The notes beneath the pieces were generated by a model. It saw only the letters and a list, made by a program, of their open reading frames with translations, made no database searches and was not told the origin of the DNA. The translations under genes and the position numbers were made by a program. Shown here piece by piece: positions 1 through 7,626 of a stretch of 15,065 nt of DNA (its first letter is position 1; every line of letters begins with the position of its first letter). The stretch covers positions 1-15,065 of the forward strand of contig JAEXUB010000138.1 of assembly GCA_023453125.1 (NCBI GenBank). Direction: 5' to 3'. The DNA comes from Bacteroidota bacterium (lineage in GTDB: Bacteria; Bacteroidota; Ignavibacteria; Ignavibacteriales; Melioribacteraceae).

Positions 1-383
1 TCCATTTTATTTTCGGCTTTTATAATTTACCTCTCACTAAAAAAGATTTTGCCGTTTCTGATTTAAGTCTGGCTGAAAGGATTAAAGACCACTACGCTTT
101 CATAAGCGAAAAAATGGGATATAAAATATTACCTTCAGAAAACTTTATTAACATGCTGGGATACAATTCATTAATGGGAAAATCCTTTAATCAGGCTGGC
201 TATTACTTTAAGATGAATGTAGATAATTATCCTAAAAGCTATAATGCATACGATTCCTACGGAGATTATTTTGAGGCAATTGGGGATAATTTAAAAGCAA
301 TTGAAATGTATTCACGGGCACTGGAATTCAAGAATGATGAAGGCACAAGACAAAAATTAATGAAATTATCTTCAAAGAAATAG
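1..383 (+). CDS. C-terminal fragment of a probable alpha/beta-hydrolase-type esterase with TPR-like tail (5' end outside window)
   Basis: The frame is open from the left edge of the window to a TAG stop at 381-383, so this is the 3' end of a longer gene. The ATG at 114 is internal. About 126 residues are visible. The segment 'DLSLAERIKDHYAFISEKMGY' style linker, then 'NMLGYNSLMGKSFNQAGYYF', 'NAYDSYGDYFEAIGDNLKAI' and 'YSRALEF' form two to three TPR-like helical hairpins. This layout (a short segment starting 'HFIFGFYN', a 'hYxxlSeklGY' linker, then a TPR tail of the 'YPxSxNaYDSyGdyf' type) is one I associate with the C-termini of Bacteroidota putative esterases and, less often, of serine-beta-lactamase-like hydrolases. 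No catalytic residue lies in the visible part, so the enzyme class is an inference from the tail alone. The next gene is convergent, 83 bp away. Confidence 0.6.
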   Translation, partial: HFIFGFYNLPLTKKDFAVSDLSLAERIKDHYAFISEKMGYKILPSENFINMLGYNSLMGKSFNQAGYYFKMNVDNYPKSYNAYDSYGDYFEAIGDNLKAIEMYSRALEFKNDEGTRQKLMKLSSKK

Positions 384-466
384 ATACATCCGGTTAAGCC
401 ATTAAGTTATAAATAATTTATTCCGGTCCCGGCAGGCATTATTTGATTCCTCTTTTTAAGAACGTT

Positions 467-817
467 TCATTTTCTTAAAATCTTCTCCATTGCCTTCCCC
501 TTAGCCAGTTCGTCTATAAGCTTATCCAGGTAGCGTATTTCCTTCATAAGAGGTTCCTGAATTTCTTCAACCCTTATACCGCAAACTACTCCTGTAATGA
601 GGTTGCGCGAAGGATTCAGCCGGGGGGCTTTTGTAAAAAATGTTTCAAAATTACTCTTCTTTTCAATTTCTTTTTCAAGCTGCTTCTGTGTGTAGCCGGT
701 AAGCCAGCGGATAATTTCGTCTACTTCCTCTTTTGTTCTCCCTTTCTTTTCTGCCTTAGCTACATAATGGGGATATACCCCTGCAAAACTCATTGCGTAA
801 ACTCTATTTTTTTCCAT
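467..817 (-). CDS. DUF2200 family protein
   Basis: A 116-residue protein that closely matches the DUF2200 family over its whole length. Recognisable blocks are 'YAMSFAGVYPHYVAKAEKKG' near the N-terminus, 'EEVDEIIRWLTGY' (about residues 30-42), 'NFETFFTKAPRLNPSRNLI' in the middle, and 'GVVCGIRVEEIQEPLM' followed by 'IRYLDKLIDELAKGKAMEKI' at the C-terminus. I know of no established biochemical function, and family members are small soluble proteins. The frame can be extended upstream to an ATG at 886, but the extra 23 residues do not resemble the family. The ATG at 817 is preceded by AGGGAAG at about 6-7 nt spacing, so I choose 817. It is transcribed alone, divergent from the lipoprotein gene to its right and convergent with the esterase fragment. 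Confidence 0.88.
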   Translation of the reverse strand: MEKNRVYAMSFAGVYPHYVAKAEKKGRTKEEVDEIIRWLTGYTQKQLEKEIEKKSNFETFFTKAPRLNPSRNLITGVVCGIRVEEIQEPLMKEIRYLDKLIDELAKGKAMEKILRK

Positions 818-1030
818 TTTGACTTCCCTTTCTAACTGCAACTTTGGTATTCCTGCCGCTGAGCTTTCTTTCTTACGGAAGAACATCCTGCAGTCACAAA
901 AATAAGTTATTCCGGTTTTATATCATACTTGTTTTTGTGAAAGGAGTGCTGCCGGTTTCAAAATGCTATTCCCCTTTTAACATGCGCATTCTGCCCGGTA
1001 ATGATTGGGTGCTCACTTGTAACAGAAATC

Positions 1031-1055
1031 TATAATCTTTAATTTTCAGATTATA
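1031..1055. repeat. Perfect 8-bp inverted repeat upstream of the lipoprotein gene (possible operator or leader hairpin)
   Basis: TATAATCT (1031-1038) and AGATTATA (1048-1055) are exact reverse complements separated by 9 bases. The repeat ends about 39 nt before the ATG at 1095. The left arm contains TATAAT, so it could overlap a -10 element, with TTGGGT at 1005-1010 as a poor -35 candidate at a long 20-nt spacing. It could equally be an operator or a weak AT-rich hairpin in the 5' leader. The symmetry is seen directly. Its function is inference. Confidence 0.35.
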
Positions 1056-1094
1056 AAGTTAATAATCCCCCTCCACAAAGAGTAGGAGCAAAAA

Positions 1095-2144
1095 ATGAAA
1101 GAACGCCTCAGAATTTTACTTTCTGCTATCTTAATTATTATTGTTTCAATTAGCTGTAATGACAACAGCGGTAACGGAACTGATCCTGATGATCCGAATA
1201 ATCCGCCGGCAGGCGACAATCCGTTTCCTAATATAAGCGTAATTAAGAGAATAACGGGATTCAATGGAGGGGAAGCCGTTGAGGCTTTATCGAGCGCTCT
1301 TTATGTTGGCGATGCCAATGGAGTTTCAGTATATAACATCTCGAATCCTGAAAATCCCGAATTCAGAAAAAAAATTGATCTCCTCACTGTAAATGATTTG
1401 TATGCCCTCCGTTACGATAACTCATCGGTAAATTTATTTGTTGGGTGCGGCGGCAACGGCCTTTCTATATACGAAATTCACGGTACCGCATATCTTGATC
1501 CTTCATTCAAGTCCTTTATTGCGGGGGGATTCTATAATGACATTCAATCTGAAGGAAACCGTCTTTATGTCGCCTCAATGCTTAGCCGCGGAGTAAGAGT
1601 ATTTAACATTGCCAACTCATTTTCCCCTTCAATGGAATTTTCCGTTGACCAGGCGGCTAATTCTACGGCTGTGGCAATTACTAACCAGGCAGATTTAATT
1701 GTTGCCGACTATGAGGGGAAAGTTAAATTTTACGATATGTTATACCTGCCAACGGTGCATTCCACTTCTCCTGTCTTAAATATTAATGCTAAACTCCTAT
1801 CAGTTGCAAGCTGGACCGACAAGGCGTGCATTGGAGCCGAGAGCGGAGTTTATTTTGTACAACCTACAAGCAGCAGGCAGGGCTTTCCTGCTGTTAAATC
1901 GAGCCTCCTGCTGGCAGGGGATGTTCGAGATTCTAAAATTTTATACAAGCAGAGCACCGGCAAATACTATGCGTTTCTTGCGGCCGGAAACAAGGACCTG
2001 GTTATTGCAGATGTTACCGATATTGAAAGTCCCAGAATTGTTAAAGAACTATCTCTTGACGGGAATGCCCGTTCATTGGTCCTTTATGGCAATTATATCT
2101 ACGTTGTCGGAGACTATGAGTTAAATATAGTAAAGTTTCAATAA
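1095..2144 (+). CDS. LVIVD-repeat (beta-propeller) lipoprotein
   Basis: A 349-residue predicted lipoprotein. The N-terminus has Lys/Arg residues, a hydrophobic stretch (about 7-19) and Cys21 in 'VSISC', a loose lipobox of the Bacteroidota kind. A disordered Asp/Pro/Asn/Gly-rich linker runs to about residue 45. The remainder is a series of about seven 'xLYVgdxxGvsVyNISNPenPe' units at roughly 66-94, 112-145, 155-184, 199-228, 243-275, 292-319 and 327-349. These match the LVIVD repeat that folds as a beta-propeller in surface or periplasmic proteins. The exact unit boundaries are my reading. Such propellers usually bind ligands or proteins, and I see no catalytic signature. The start is supported by AGGAG 7 nt upstream. 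The methyltransferase gene follows after 27 bp and is probably co-transcribed. Confidence 0.82.
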   Translation: MKERLRILLSAILIIIVSISCNDNSGNGTDPDDPNNPPAGDNPFPNISVIKRITGFNGGEAVEALSSALYVGDANGVSVYNISNPENPEFRKKIDLLTVNDLYALRYDNSSVNLFVGCGGNGLSIYEIHGTAYLDPSFKSFIAGGFYNDIQSEGNRLYVASMLSRGVRVFNIANSFSPSMEFSVDQAANSTAVAITNQADLIVADYEGKVKFYDMLYLPTVHSTSPVLNINAKLLSVASWTDKACIGAESGVYFVQPTSSRQGFPAVKSSLLLAGDVRDSKILYKQSTGKYYAFLAAGNKDLVIADVTDIESPRIVKELSLDGNARSLVLYGNYIYVVGDYELNIVKFQ

Positions 2145-2171
2145 AGCAGGATTAAAAAAAGGAATCGGGAA

Positions 2172-2864
2172 GTGGATCAGAAAAAAATTAAAGAACACTT
2201 TGAAAACCAGGCTGTAAACTACGACCACCAATGGAAAAGACTGGCACCTATGAGGGACGGATTATACTTTCTTCTGGATTTCATCTTGGAACCGCTTCCC
2301 GAGGAGGCAGATATTCTATCTGTCGGTTCCGGCACCGGCTCCGAAGTTATTTATCTTGCAAAGAAAAATCCTAAATGGAAATTTACTGCCGTTGAACCGG
2401 CTGGGGCGATGATAAGTCATTTCCGCTCAAAAGCCGAAGAGGAAGGACTTTCGGAACGGATCCGCTTTCACGAAGGATATCTGAATACTCTGGAAAGAGG
2501 GCATAAATTTGATGCTTCTACTTCTTTTCTTGTCTCCCAATTTATACTGGAGGAGAATAATAGAATTGAGTTCTTCAGGACAATCGCTTCACTACTAAAA
2601 CCGGGGGGAATACTGGTTAATTCGGAACTCTCCTATGAACCCGATGATGCCGTTAATGAAAATATAATGCCTCTCTGGTTCAGCCTTATGTCCGAAGCCG
2701 GGTTTTCAATTGACGGACTTAATAAAATGCGCGCCGCATATAAGAAAGATGTTGCCGTCGTGCATCCCTATAAAGTAGAAGAAATTTTAAAATCTGCCGG
2801 TTTCAAGACTCCGGTCAGATTTTATCAGGCGGGACTAATCCACGCCTGGTTCTCCTATTTGTAA
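2172..2864 (+). CDS. Class I SAM-dependent methyltransferase
   Basis: A 230-residue cytoplasmic Rossmann-fold methyltransferase. Motif I is 'ILSVGSGTGSE' (48-58), which binds S-adenosylmethionine. Glu75 in 'FTAVEPAGAM' is the acidic residue expected to bind the ribose hydroxyls. 'FDASTSFLVSQFIL' (113-126) and 'LLKPGGILVNSEL' (141-153) fit the later conserved strands. The N-terminal 'HFENQAVNYDHQW' is typical of UbiE/CmoA-like relatives. The methyl acceptor cannot be told from sequence. The likely start is GTG at 2172, with an AAGGA element about 9 nt upstream. No in-frame ATG before motif I keeps the conserved N-terminal helix. The gene lies 27 bp after the lipoprotein gene, which suggests one transcript, but no functional link between the two is evident. 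Confidence 0.85.
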   Translation: MDQKKIKEHFENQAVNYDHQWKRLAPMRDGLYFLLDFILEPLPEEADILSVGSGTGSEVIYLAKKNPKWKFTAVEPAGAMISHFRSKAEEEGLSERIRFHEGYLNTLERGHKFDASTSFLVSQFILEENNRIEFFRTIASLLKPGGILVNSELSYEPDDAVNENIMPLWFSLMSEAGFSIDGLNKMRAAYKKDVAVVHPYKVEEILKSAGFKTPVRFYQAGLIHAWFSYL

Positions 2865-2931
2865 TTAGGTTCTGTGCAGCACAAGAAATAGTCAACTTTT
2901 TATAATCTATAATTGCTAATCGTTCATCCTT

Positions 2932-3621
2932 TCAGACAATGAATTTGGAATATATATTTTCGGTAACAACTTTACCGTCAAACAAATGGATTACTCTGTT
3001 TGCATAGTCGGCGTATGCAGGCGAATGAGTAACCATAATTACTGTCGTTCCGGCCTCATTAAGCCCTGTTAACAACTTCATAACTTCATCACCATGAGCG
3101 GAATCAAGATTGCCCGTCGGTTCATCCGCAAGAATTATTTTCGGATTTGCAACAATTGCCCTTGCAACAGCGGCTCTCTGCTGCTGTCCTCCCGAGAGCT
3201 GCTGAGGGAAATGATCCCGCCTGTGCATAATTTCCATTCTTTCAAGTGTCTCGTGTACAATTTTTCTTCTTTTATCTGCCGGGTATTTCAAATAAAAAAG
3301 AGGAAGTTCTACATTTTCGAATATAGTCAGCTCGTCAATCAGATTAAAGCTTTGAAAAACAAATCCTATTGCCTCTTTTCTCAGGGCTGCTCTCTGAGAT
3401 TCGGAGTAGGACGCAATATTCTGACCATTGAAATAATATTCTCCTGCCGACGGATTATCAAGGAGACCAAGAATATTCATCAGAGTTGATTTACCGCACC
3501 CCGATGGCCCCATTATCGAAACGAATTCCCCTTCCTTAATTTCGATATTAACATTATCAAGTGCAGTGGTCTCAACATCTTCGGTTGTGTAGATTTTTTT
3601 AAGATTGATTGTCTTTATCAT
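2932..3621 (-). CDS. ABC exporter ATP-binding protein, LolD/MacB type
   Basis: A 229-residue nucleotide-binding subunit with every hallmark in order: Walker A 'GPSGCGKST' (38-46), Q-loop 'FVFQSFNL' (Gln90), signature 'LSGGQQQR' (142-149), Walker B 'IILADEPTGNLDS' (Glu167 as catalytic base) and H-loop His199 in 'VTHS'. 'LADEPTGNLDS' and 'IMGPSGCGKSTLMNILGLLD' are typical of the LolD/MacB/FtsE branch, whose members act by mechanotransmission on FtsX-type permeases. It probably powers the permease encoded 46 bp upstream. The frame is open to 3744, but that would overlap the permease gene and add 41 non-family residues. The ATG at 3621, preceded by GAGGG, gives the usual family N-terminus 'MIKTINLKKIY'. 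It is the last gene of the adaptor-permease-ATPase operon. Confidence 0.93.
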   Translation of the reverse strand: MIKTINLKKIYTTEDVETTALDNVNIEIKEGEFVSIMGPSGCGKSTLMNILGLLDNPSAGEYYFNGQNIASYSESQRAALRKEAIGFVFQSFNLIDELTIFENVELPLFYLKYPADKRRKIVHETLERMEIMHRRDHFPQQLSGGQQQRAAVARAIVANPKIILADEPTGNLDSAHGDEVMKLLTGLNEAGTTVIMVTHSPAYADYANRVIHLFDGKVVTENIYSKFIV

Positions 3622-3667
3622 TGTGTCCCTCTTTATAATTATTTCATTTATACTTTTTTGCATAATC

Positions 3668-6115
3668 TTACTCATATCTGAGTGATGTAACCGGATTCCT
3701 GAGTGCCGCCCTCGTAACCTGAAATCCGAGCGTGGCAAGCGCAATTATTACTGCTATTAAACCAGAAAGGAGAAATATATGCAAGCCTATTTCTGTCCTG
3801 TATGCAAAATTCTGAAGCCAGTTATTCATCACCAGATAAGCTACCGGCCAGGCTAATAGATTAGCGGCAATGACCCATTTTATGAATTCTTTTGAAAGAA
3901 GAAGGATTATCTCGGGTACCGATGCACCAAGCACCTTTCTGATTCCTATTTCTTTTGTCCTCTGCTCCGTAACAAAAAGGACAAGTCCAAATAGCCCGAG
4001 GCATGCAATAATTATTGCAATAAATGTAAATACGATTGTAATTTCTTCAATTTTCTGTTCGGTTTCGTACATGGAAGCAAGATTTTCATTCATAAAAGTA
4101 GCATACATTTTTTCCTTTCCGCCGAATTTGTTCCAGATATTTTCGATTTTGCCTATAGTGCCTTTTATGTCCGATGAAGAAATGCGCAGTGTAATTAAGG
4201 TAGATGCCTGGCTTACTGAACCCAGATGAAGAACCAGAGGCCTGACTGTCTTATGCAGTGACTCAAAGTTAAAATCCTTAATTACGCCAATGATTTTATG
4301 GGGAATCAGCTCTTTAGTGTCATTATTCATAGCATAAAGATATCTGTCAACGGGATTTGCAGTACCGCATTCGCGCGCCATAGTTTCGTTTATAACTACT
4401 GCACTTGAATCAGCGCCGAAATCCTTTGAAAAATATCTGCCGTACTTTAATTCAATCTGATAAGTTTTTATGAATTCATAGTCAACCTGCAGCATTTGAG
4501 CCGGAATAATGTCGTTACCGGTTCTTTTATCAAACAGGTATCCGTTCCCCGGTATTCCCGAACTGAACATAAGCGAAGAGGCAGTCGCAGATTTAATTTC
4601 GGGAACTCCCCCTATTTCCTGCAGAAAGCTTTTATGGCTGTTTCTGATTACGGAACCGTTATTTATAGCCAGCAGTTCTTCTTTGTTGAAACCAAGGTTT
4701 TTTGACTGAATGTATGAAAGCTGGTCTTTAATAATTAATGTGCCGATTATAAGTGTTATAGAAATGGCAAACTGGATTATTACCAGAATGCTTCTTAACC
4801 TGCTCTTTCTGCTTTTTCTTCCGGCACCCCCTTTTAATATATGTATTGTCTGAAAAGATGATAGATAAAATGAGGGATAACTGCCGGCAATTACTCCGAC
4901 TGCAGCTGCAAACAGAAACAGTAACGGAAGAATGTAAAAATTGTCAAAGAGATTTAAGGTAAGTTCTCTTCCTACAAAATTATTGAAGTATGGGAGAACA
5001 AGATATGTTAAAAGCAGGGCAGCTCCGGCAGAAATAAAGCTTGTTACAACTGATTCTACCAGAAACTGGGCAACAAGCTGCTGCTTACCTGCCCCCAATG
5101 CCTTTCTAATGCCTACCTCCTTGGCGCGCTTTTCCGATATTGCAGTGGTTAGATTCATAAAATTGAAAATTGCTATAAGAAGTATAAATCCTCCTACTGC
5201 CGCAAAGATGTATGAATATGTTACATTACTTACTCTGGCATGCCCCCATTCAGTATTTGAATCTACATTATAGTCTGTCTGTGATCTCAAATAAACTGAA
5301 TTTAAAGGCTGTATTTCATAAGAGTAAATATTGCCCGCTTTATAAAAATCATCCAGAGTTATTCCAAACATGGCGCTTGCAACCGGACCGACTTTCTCTC
5401 TTACTACATTGTGAAGCTTATTATTGAAATCGGCTATATTAATGCCATCTTTAAGAAGCAGGTAGGTGGTGAATCCTCCGTTCAGCCAGTCATTATTCGA
5501 AGTCTCAGGGTCAAGAGCCATATGTACAAGGAAATTGCATCTGAAATGGGATTTGCGCGGAAAATCTTTCATTACTCCGGTTATAATAAAGGAGGATGTA
5601 TCATCGGCAATAATTGATTTGCCGATTGGATTTACATCGCCGAAATATTTTATTGCAGCTGTTTCCGAAATTACCATTGAATTAGGTTTGTTGAGGGAAT
5701 TTTTTGCCTCTCCATATTTGAACGGGTGGGTAAAAATGCTGAAATAGGAAGAGTCGGCCATATAGATATCCCCCTCCCTGAATACTTTTTCCCCGTATCT
5801 CAGGTTATGCTGCCCCGGGTATCCGATTCTTGCAAAGTTATCCACTTCGGGAAAAATACTTTTAACATAAGGACCTATTGGCGCACATGATTTTGCGTTG
5901 GTCTGGTCTATTCCGTTAAATCTTATATGAACCAGTACCCTGTAAATACGGTCTTTATTAAGATTATGATCATCAAAGCCCAATTCATCAAGCACAAATA
6001 GGCTTAGAACGAGAAAGCAGGTAATGCCGATTGCCATTCCCCCGATATTGATGATGGAGAATACTTTGTGCCGGGACATTGTCCTGAAAAATATTTTAAT
6101 GTAGCTGTACAACAT
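3668..6115 (-). CDS. MacB/FtsX-type ABC exporter permease (duplicated, eight-helix form)
   Basis: An 815-residue inner-membrane permease made of two FtsX-like halves. Each half has one N-terminal helix, a large periplasmic MacB_PCD-like domain and three C-terminal helices. In numbering from the chosen start, helices lie at about 18-43, 301-322, 353-376 and 393-413 in the first half, and 442-463, 692-716, 742-765 and 780-800 in the second. The repeated hallmark after the third-from-last helix appears twice: 'KEVGIRKALGA' and 'KEIGIRKVLGA'. This fused layout is common in Bacteroidota, while E. coli MacB has one such half joined to an ATPase. It presumably pairs with the ATPase downstream and the adaptor upstream to expel a substrate that cannot be named. 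ATG at 6127 (4 residues longer) is possible but has AAGGA only 1-2 nt away. ATG at 6115 has GAGG 6 nt upstream and gives 'MLYSYIKIFFR', the usual family start. Confidence 0.93.
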   Translation of the reverse strand: MLYSYIKIFFRTMSRHKVFSIINIGGMAIGITCFLVLSLFVLDELGFDDHNLNKDRIYRVLVHIRFNGIDQTNAKSCAPIGPYVKSIFPEVDNFARIGYPGQHNLRYGEKVFREGDIYMADSSYFSIFTHPFKYGEAKNSLNKPNSMVISETAAIKYFGDVNPIGKSIIADDTSSFIITGVMKDFPRKSHFRCNFLVHMALDPETSNNDWLNGGFTTYLLLKDGINIADFNNKLHNVVREKVGPVASAMFGITLDDFYKAGNIYSYEIQPLNSVYLRSQTDYNVDSNTEWGHARVSNVTYSYIFAAVGGFILLIAIFNFMNLTTAISEKRAKEVGIRKALGAGKQQLVAQFLVESVVTSFISAGAALLLTYLVLPYFNNFVGRELTLNLFDNFYILPLLFLFAAAVGVIAGSYPSFYLSSFQTIHILKGGAGRKSRKSRLRSILVIIQFAISITLIIGTLIIKDQLSYIQSKNLGFNKEELLAINNGSVIRNSHKSFLQEIGGVPEIKSATASSLMFSSGIPGNGYLFDKRTGNDIIPAQMLQVDYEFIKTYQIELKYGRYFSKDFGADSSAVVINETMARECGTANPVDRYLYAMNNDTKELIPHKIIGVIKDFNFESLHKTVRPLVLHLGSVSQASTLITLRISSSDIKGTIGKIENIWNKFGGKEKMYATFMNENLASMYETEQKIEEITIVFTFIAIIIACLGLFGLVLFVTEQRTKEIGIRKVLGASVPEIILLLSKEFIKWVIAANLLAWPVAYLVMNNWLQNFAYRTEIGLHIFLLSGLIAVIIALATLGFQVTRAALRNPVTSLRYE

Positions 6116-6154
6116 TTTACGCCTCATATCCTTTATTAACTTTATCTGCCTTGC

Positions 6155-7405
6155 TTAATTTAGTATTAAGGTTTCATAATCCATGAAGTTTGCATAGGAT
6201 GATGAAATAATCTTATCGCCTCGTTTTAATCCCCCCAGTAATTCAAAATAGAGGGGATTCTGCCTTCCAATTTTAATTTTTCTTTTTTCTGCCTTTGAGC
6301 CTGACTTATCAACAACAAATACCCATTCTCCTCCCGTCGCCGAAAAGAAGCCCCCGTTTTCAATAAGAAGCGCATTAGACACTCCGCCAAGCTGAAGCTT
6401 GATATGAAGGCTTTGGCCTCTTCTTAATTCTTTCGGCTTGCCTGAGGTGAAAAACATATCGGCATAAAACCTTCCGTTGGTTACCTGAGGATAAATTTTT
6501 TCTATTACCAAAGAGTATGTATTCCCCTCAAACTCATATTCCCCTTTCTGACCAATGTGTATCCGAGCAATAAAGTGTTCGTCAATTTCGGTCCTTACTT
6601 TAAAGGAATCAATATTGTCAATTTGCCCCAGTCTGTATCCAGATACAACAGACTGCCCTAATTCCGCTTTCAATGAGGTTACCTGTCCACTTATCGGTGC
6701 CTTTACGGTAAGATTTGCCAACTGACTGCGGACCAGATTAAGATAGTTTTTGGACAATTCCACATTCTGCTCCCCCTGTTCCAATAATTGTTTAATTACA
6801 GCCGAATCTTTTTGAAGCACCGTTTTAAGCAGATCTCTTCCTTTCAGCAGGGTTTCATATTTTTCAACGCCGAGATCATATTCATTCTGTGAAATCATTC
6901 CTTTCTGGTAAAGTATTTTGTTATTTTTAAATAATCTTGCCTGGTTCTGAAGTTCGGTTTCCAATGTTAGAAGCTGGGACTGCCTGCTGAGCAGATTTTG
7001 TTCAAAAGTAAATTTTGCCTGGCGGCTCATACTTTCCGCCTGTAAAAATCCTGATTGCGTACTCATTACCTGAAGTGTCAGATTAGGATTATCAAGCCTG
7101 ATAATTGGATCACCGGCCTTAACAATTGCTCCCTCCTGAATAAACCTTTCCATCACCTTCCCCCCCTCGGGCAGATCAAGGTATACCGTCTGTATCGGTT
7201 CAACTGTCCCTGTTACTGCAATGTATTCCCTGAACGGGGCTTCGGTTACCTCAGAAATTGTAATTTTATTCCTGTCTACCTTAAGTGTCGTTTTCCCCCC
7301 GCTATTTAAATATGCGTAGATGATTAGTGAACACACTATCACTCCTGCAGAGAAGTATAAAATCCTACTTTTTTTCCATTTCGTATTTGTTATCACTCTG
7401 TCCAT
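6155..7405 (-). CDS. Periplasmic adaptor (membrane fusion) subunit, HlyD/MacA-like
   Basis: A 416-residue adaptor that links an inner-membrane exporter to an outer-membrane channel. It has one N-terminal transmembrane anchor (about 15-33). A split biotinyl-lipoyl-like domain follows, with 'AVTGTVEPIQTVYLDLPEGG' and 'QEGAIVKAGDPIIRLDNP' as the first half and 'LTVKAPISGQVTSLKAELGQ' as the second. Between the halves is a long coiled-coil hairpin (about 115-228), which docks on TolC-type channels in known members. Beta-barrel and membrane-proximal domains complete it. The first two genes of the operon are 39-49 bp apart. The start at 7405 is favoured over an in-frame TTG at 7420, because the predicted sigma-54 transcription start (about 7425) would leave the TTG only about 5 nt of leader. 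No outer-membrane factor gene is present in the window, so the channel must be encoded elsewhere. Confidence 0.9.
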   Translation of the reverse strand: MDRVITNTKWKKSRILYFSAGVIVCSLIIYAYLNSGGKTTLKVDRNKITISEVTEAPFREYIAVTGTVEPIQTVYLDLPEGGKVMERFIQEGAIVKAGDPIIRLDNPNLTLQVMSTQSGFLQAESMSRQAKFTFEQNLLSRQSQLLTLETELQNQARLFKNNKILYQKGMISQNEYDLGVEKYETLLKGRDLLKTVLQKDSAVIKQLLEQGEQNVELSKNYLNLVRSQLANLTVKAPISGQVTSLKAELGQSVVSGYRLGQIDNIDSFKVRTEIDEHFIARIHIGQKGEYEFEGNTYSLVIEKIYPQVTNGRFYADMFFTSGKPKELRRGQSLHIKLQLGGVSNALLIENGGFFSATGGEWVFVVDKSGSKAEKRKIKIGRQNPLYFELLGGLKRGDKIISSSYANFMDYETLILN

Positions 7406-7435
7406 TAAATCACCGTTCAAATTTGTTATTCATTT

Positions 7436-7452
7436 TGCAATCATCGTGCCAG
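7436..7452 (-). promoter_or_regulatory. Sigma-54 (-24/-12) promoter of the efflux operon
   Basis: Read on the minus strand the site is CTGGCACGATGATTGCA, which matches the sigma-54 consensus YTGGCACGRNNNTTGCW at every defined position. The GG of the -24 element is at 7450-7449 and the GC of the -12 element at 7438-7437, with the required 12-base register. Transcription should start near 7425, leaving a leader of about 20 nt before the adaptor ATG at 7405. Sigma-54 promoters need an AAA+ enhancer-binding activator, and one is encoded immediately upstream in the opposite direction. The match is read directly. Activity is inferred. Confidence 0.9.
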
Positions 7453-7506
7453 AATAATGACAATTAAATTTCCCCTAATTGGAGTTTTCAGCTCTTAAAT
7501 TCTGAA

Positions 7507-7538
7507 CGGAACCGTACGGGGGTGTACGATTCCGTACA
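7507..7538. promoter_or_regulatory. Putative upstream activator sequence for the NtrC-type regulator
   Basis: A compound inverted repeat. CGGAACCGTAC (7507-7517) and GTACGATTCCG (7524-7534) are reverse complements with one mismatch and a 6-base spacer. Overlapping it, TGTACG (7523-7528) and CGTACA (7533-7538) form a second, perfect palindrome with a 4-base spacer. CCGTACGG (7512-7519) is itself an 8-base palindrome. Three alternating CGTAC/GTACG cores thus sit in 25 bases. The main dyad is centred about 95 bp upstream of the predicted sigma-54 transcription start, a classic position for enhancer-binding proteins, and about 106 bp before the regulator's ATG. Binding by the adjacent Fis-type regulator is inference from position and symmetry. 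Confidence 0.72.
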
Positions 7539-7626
7539 TATTTGAATTAATTTTCTTATTTTAATCAGGGTTTTTAATGGAATGATTTTTGAAAATTGTT
7601 TCTAATAAAATAAAGAGATCAGTGTT

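Noticed and set aside
818..886. In-frame upstream ATG (886) extending the DUF2200 protein by 23 residues
   Set aside because: The extension does not resemble the family, and the ATG at 817 has a good AGGGAAG ribosome-binding site.
844..1035. A 63-codon plus-strand frame in the divergent region before the lipoprotein gene
   Set aside because: It has no convincing ribosome-binding site, an atypical composition, and overlaps the region where both divergent promoters must lie.
2870..2901. Small hairpin TTC-TGTG-CAG-CACA-A-GAA followed by a T-run, in the convergent gap after the methyltransferase gene
   Set aside because: The stem is short and interrupted, and the five T lie about 10 nt beyond it. 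This is too weak to call a terminator.
3622..3744. N-terminal extension of the ABC ATPase to 3744
   Set aside because: It would overlap the permease 3' end and add 41 residues with no family match. The ATG at 3621 gives the standard N-terminus.
4941..5747. Open frames on the plus strand opposite the permease gene, up to about 110 codons
   Set aside because: They are antisense to a well-conserved permease and have low-complexity, family-free translations. They are chance shadows.
7406..7420. TTG start at 7420 for the adaptor
   Set aside because: It would lie only about 5 nt from the predicted sigma-54 transcription start. ATG 7405 keeps a usable leader.
7540..7626. A second sigma-54 or clear housekeeping promoter for the regulator and kinase genes
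   Set aside because: No TGGC-N8-TTGC match exists in this direction. TTGAAA (7589-7594) and TAAAAT (7606-7611) are only 11 bases apart, too close for a normal promoter.
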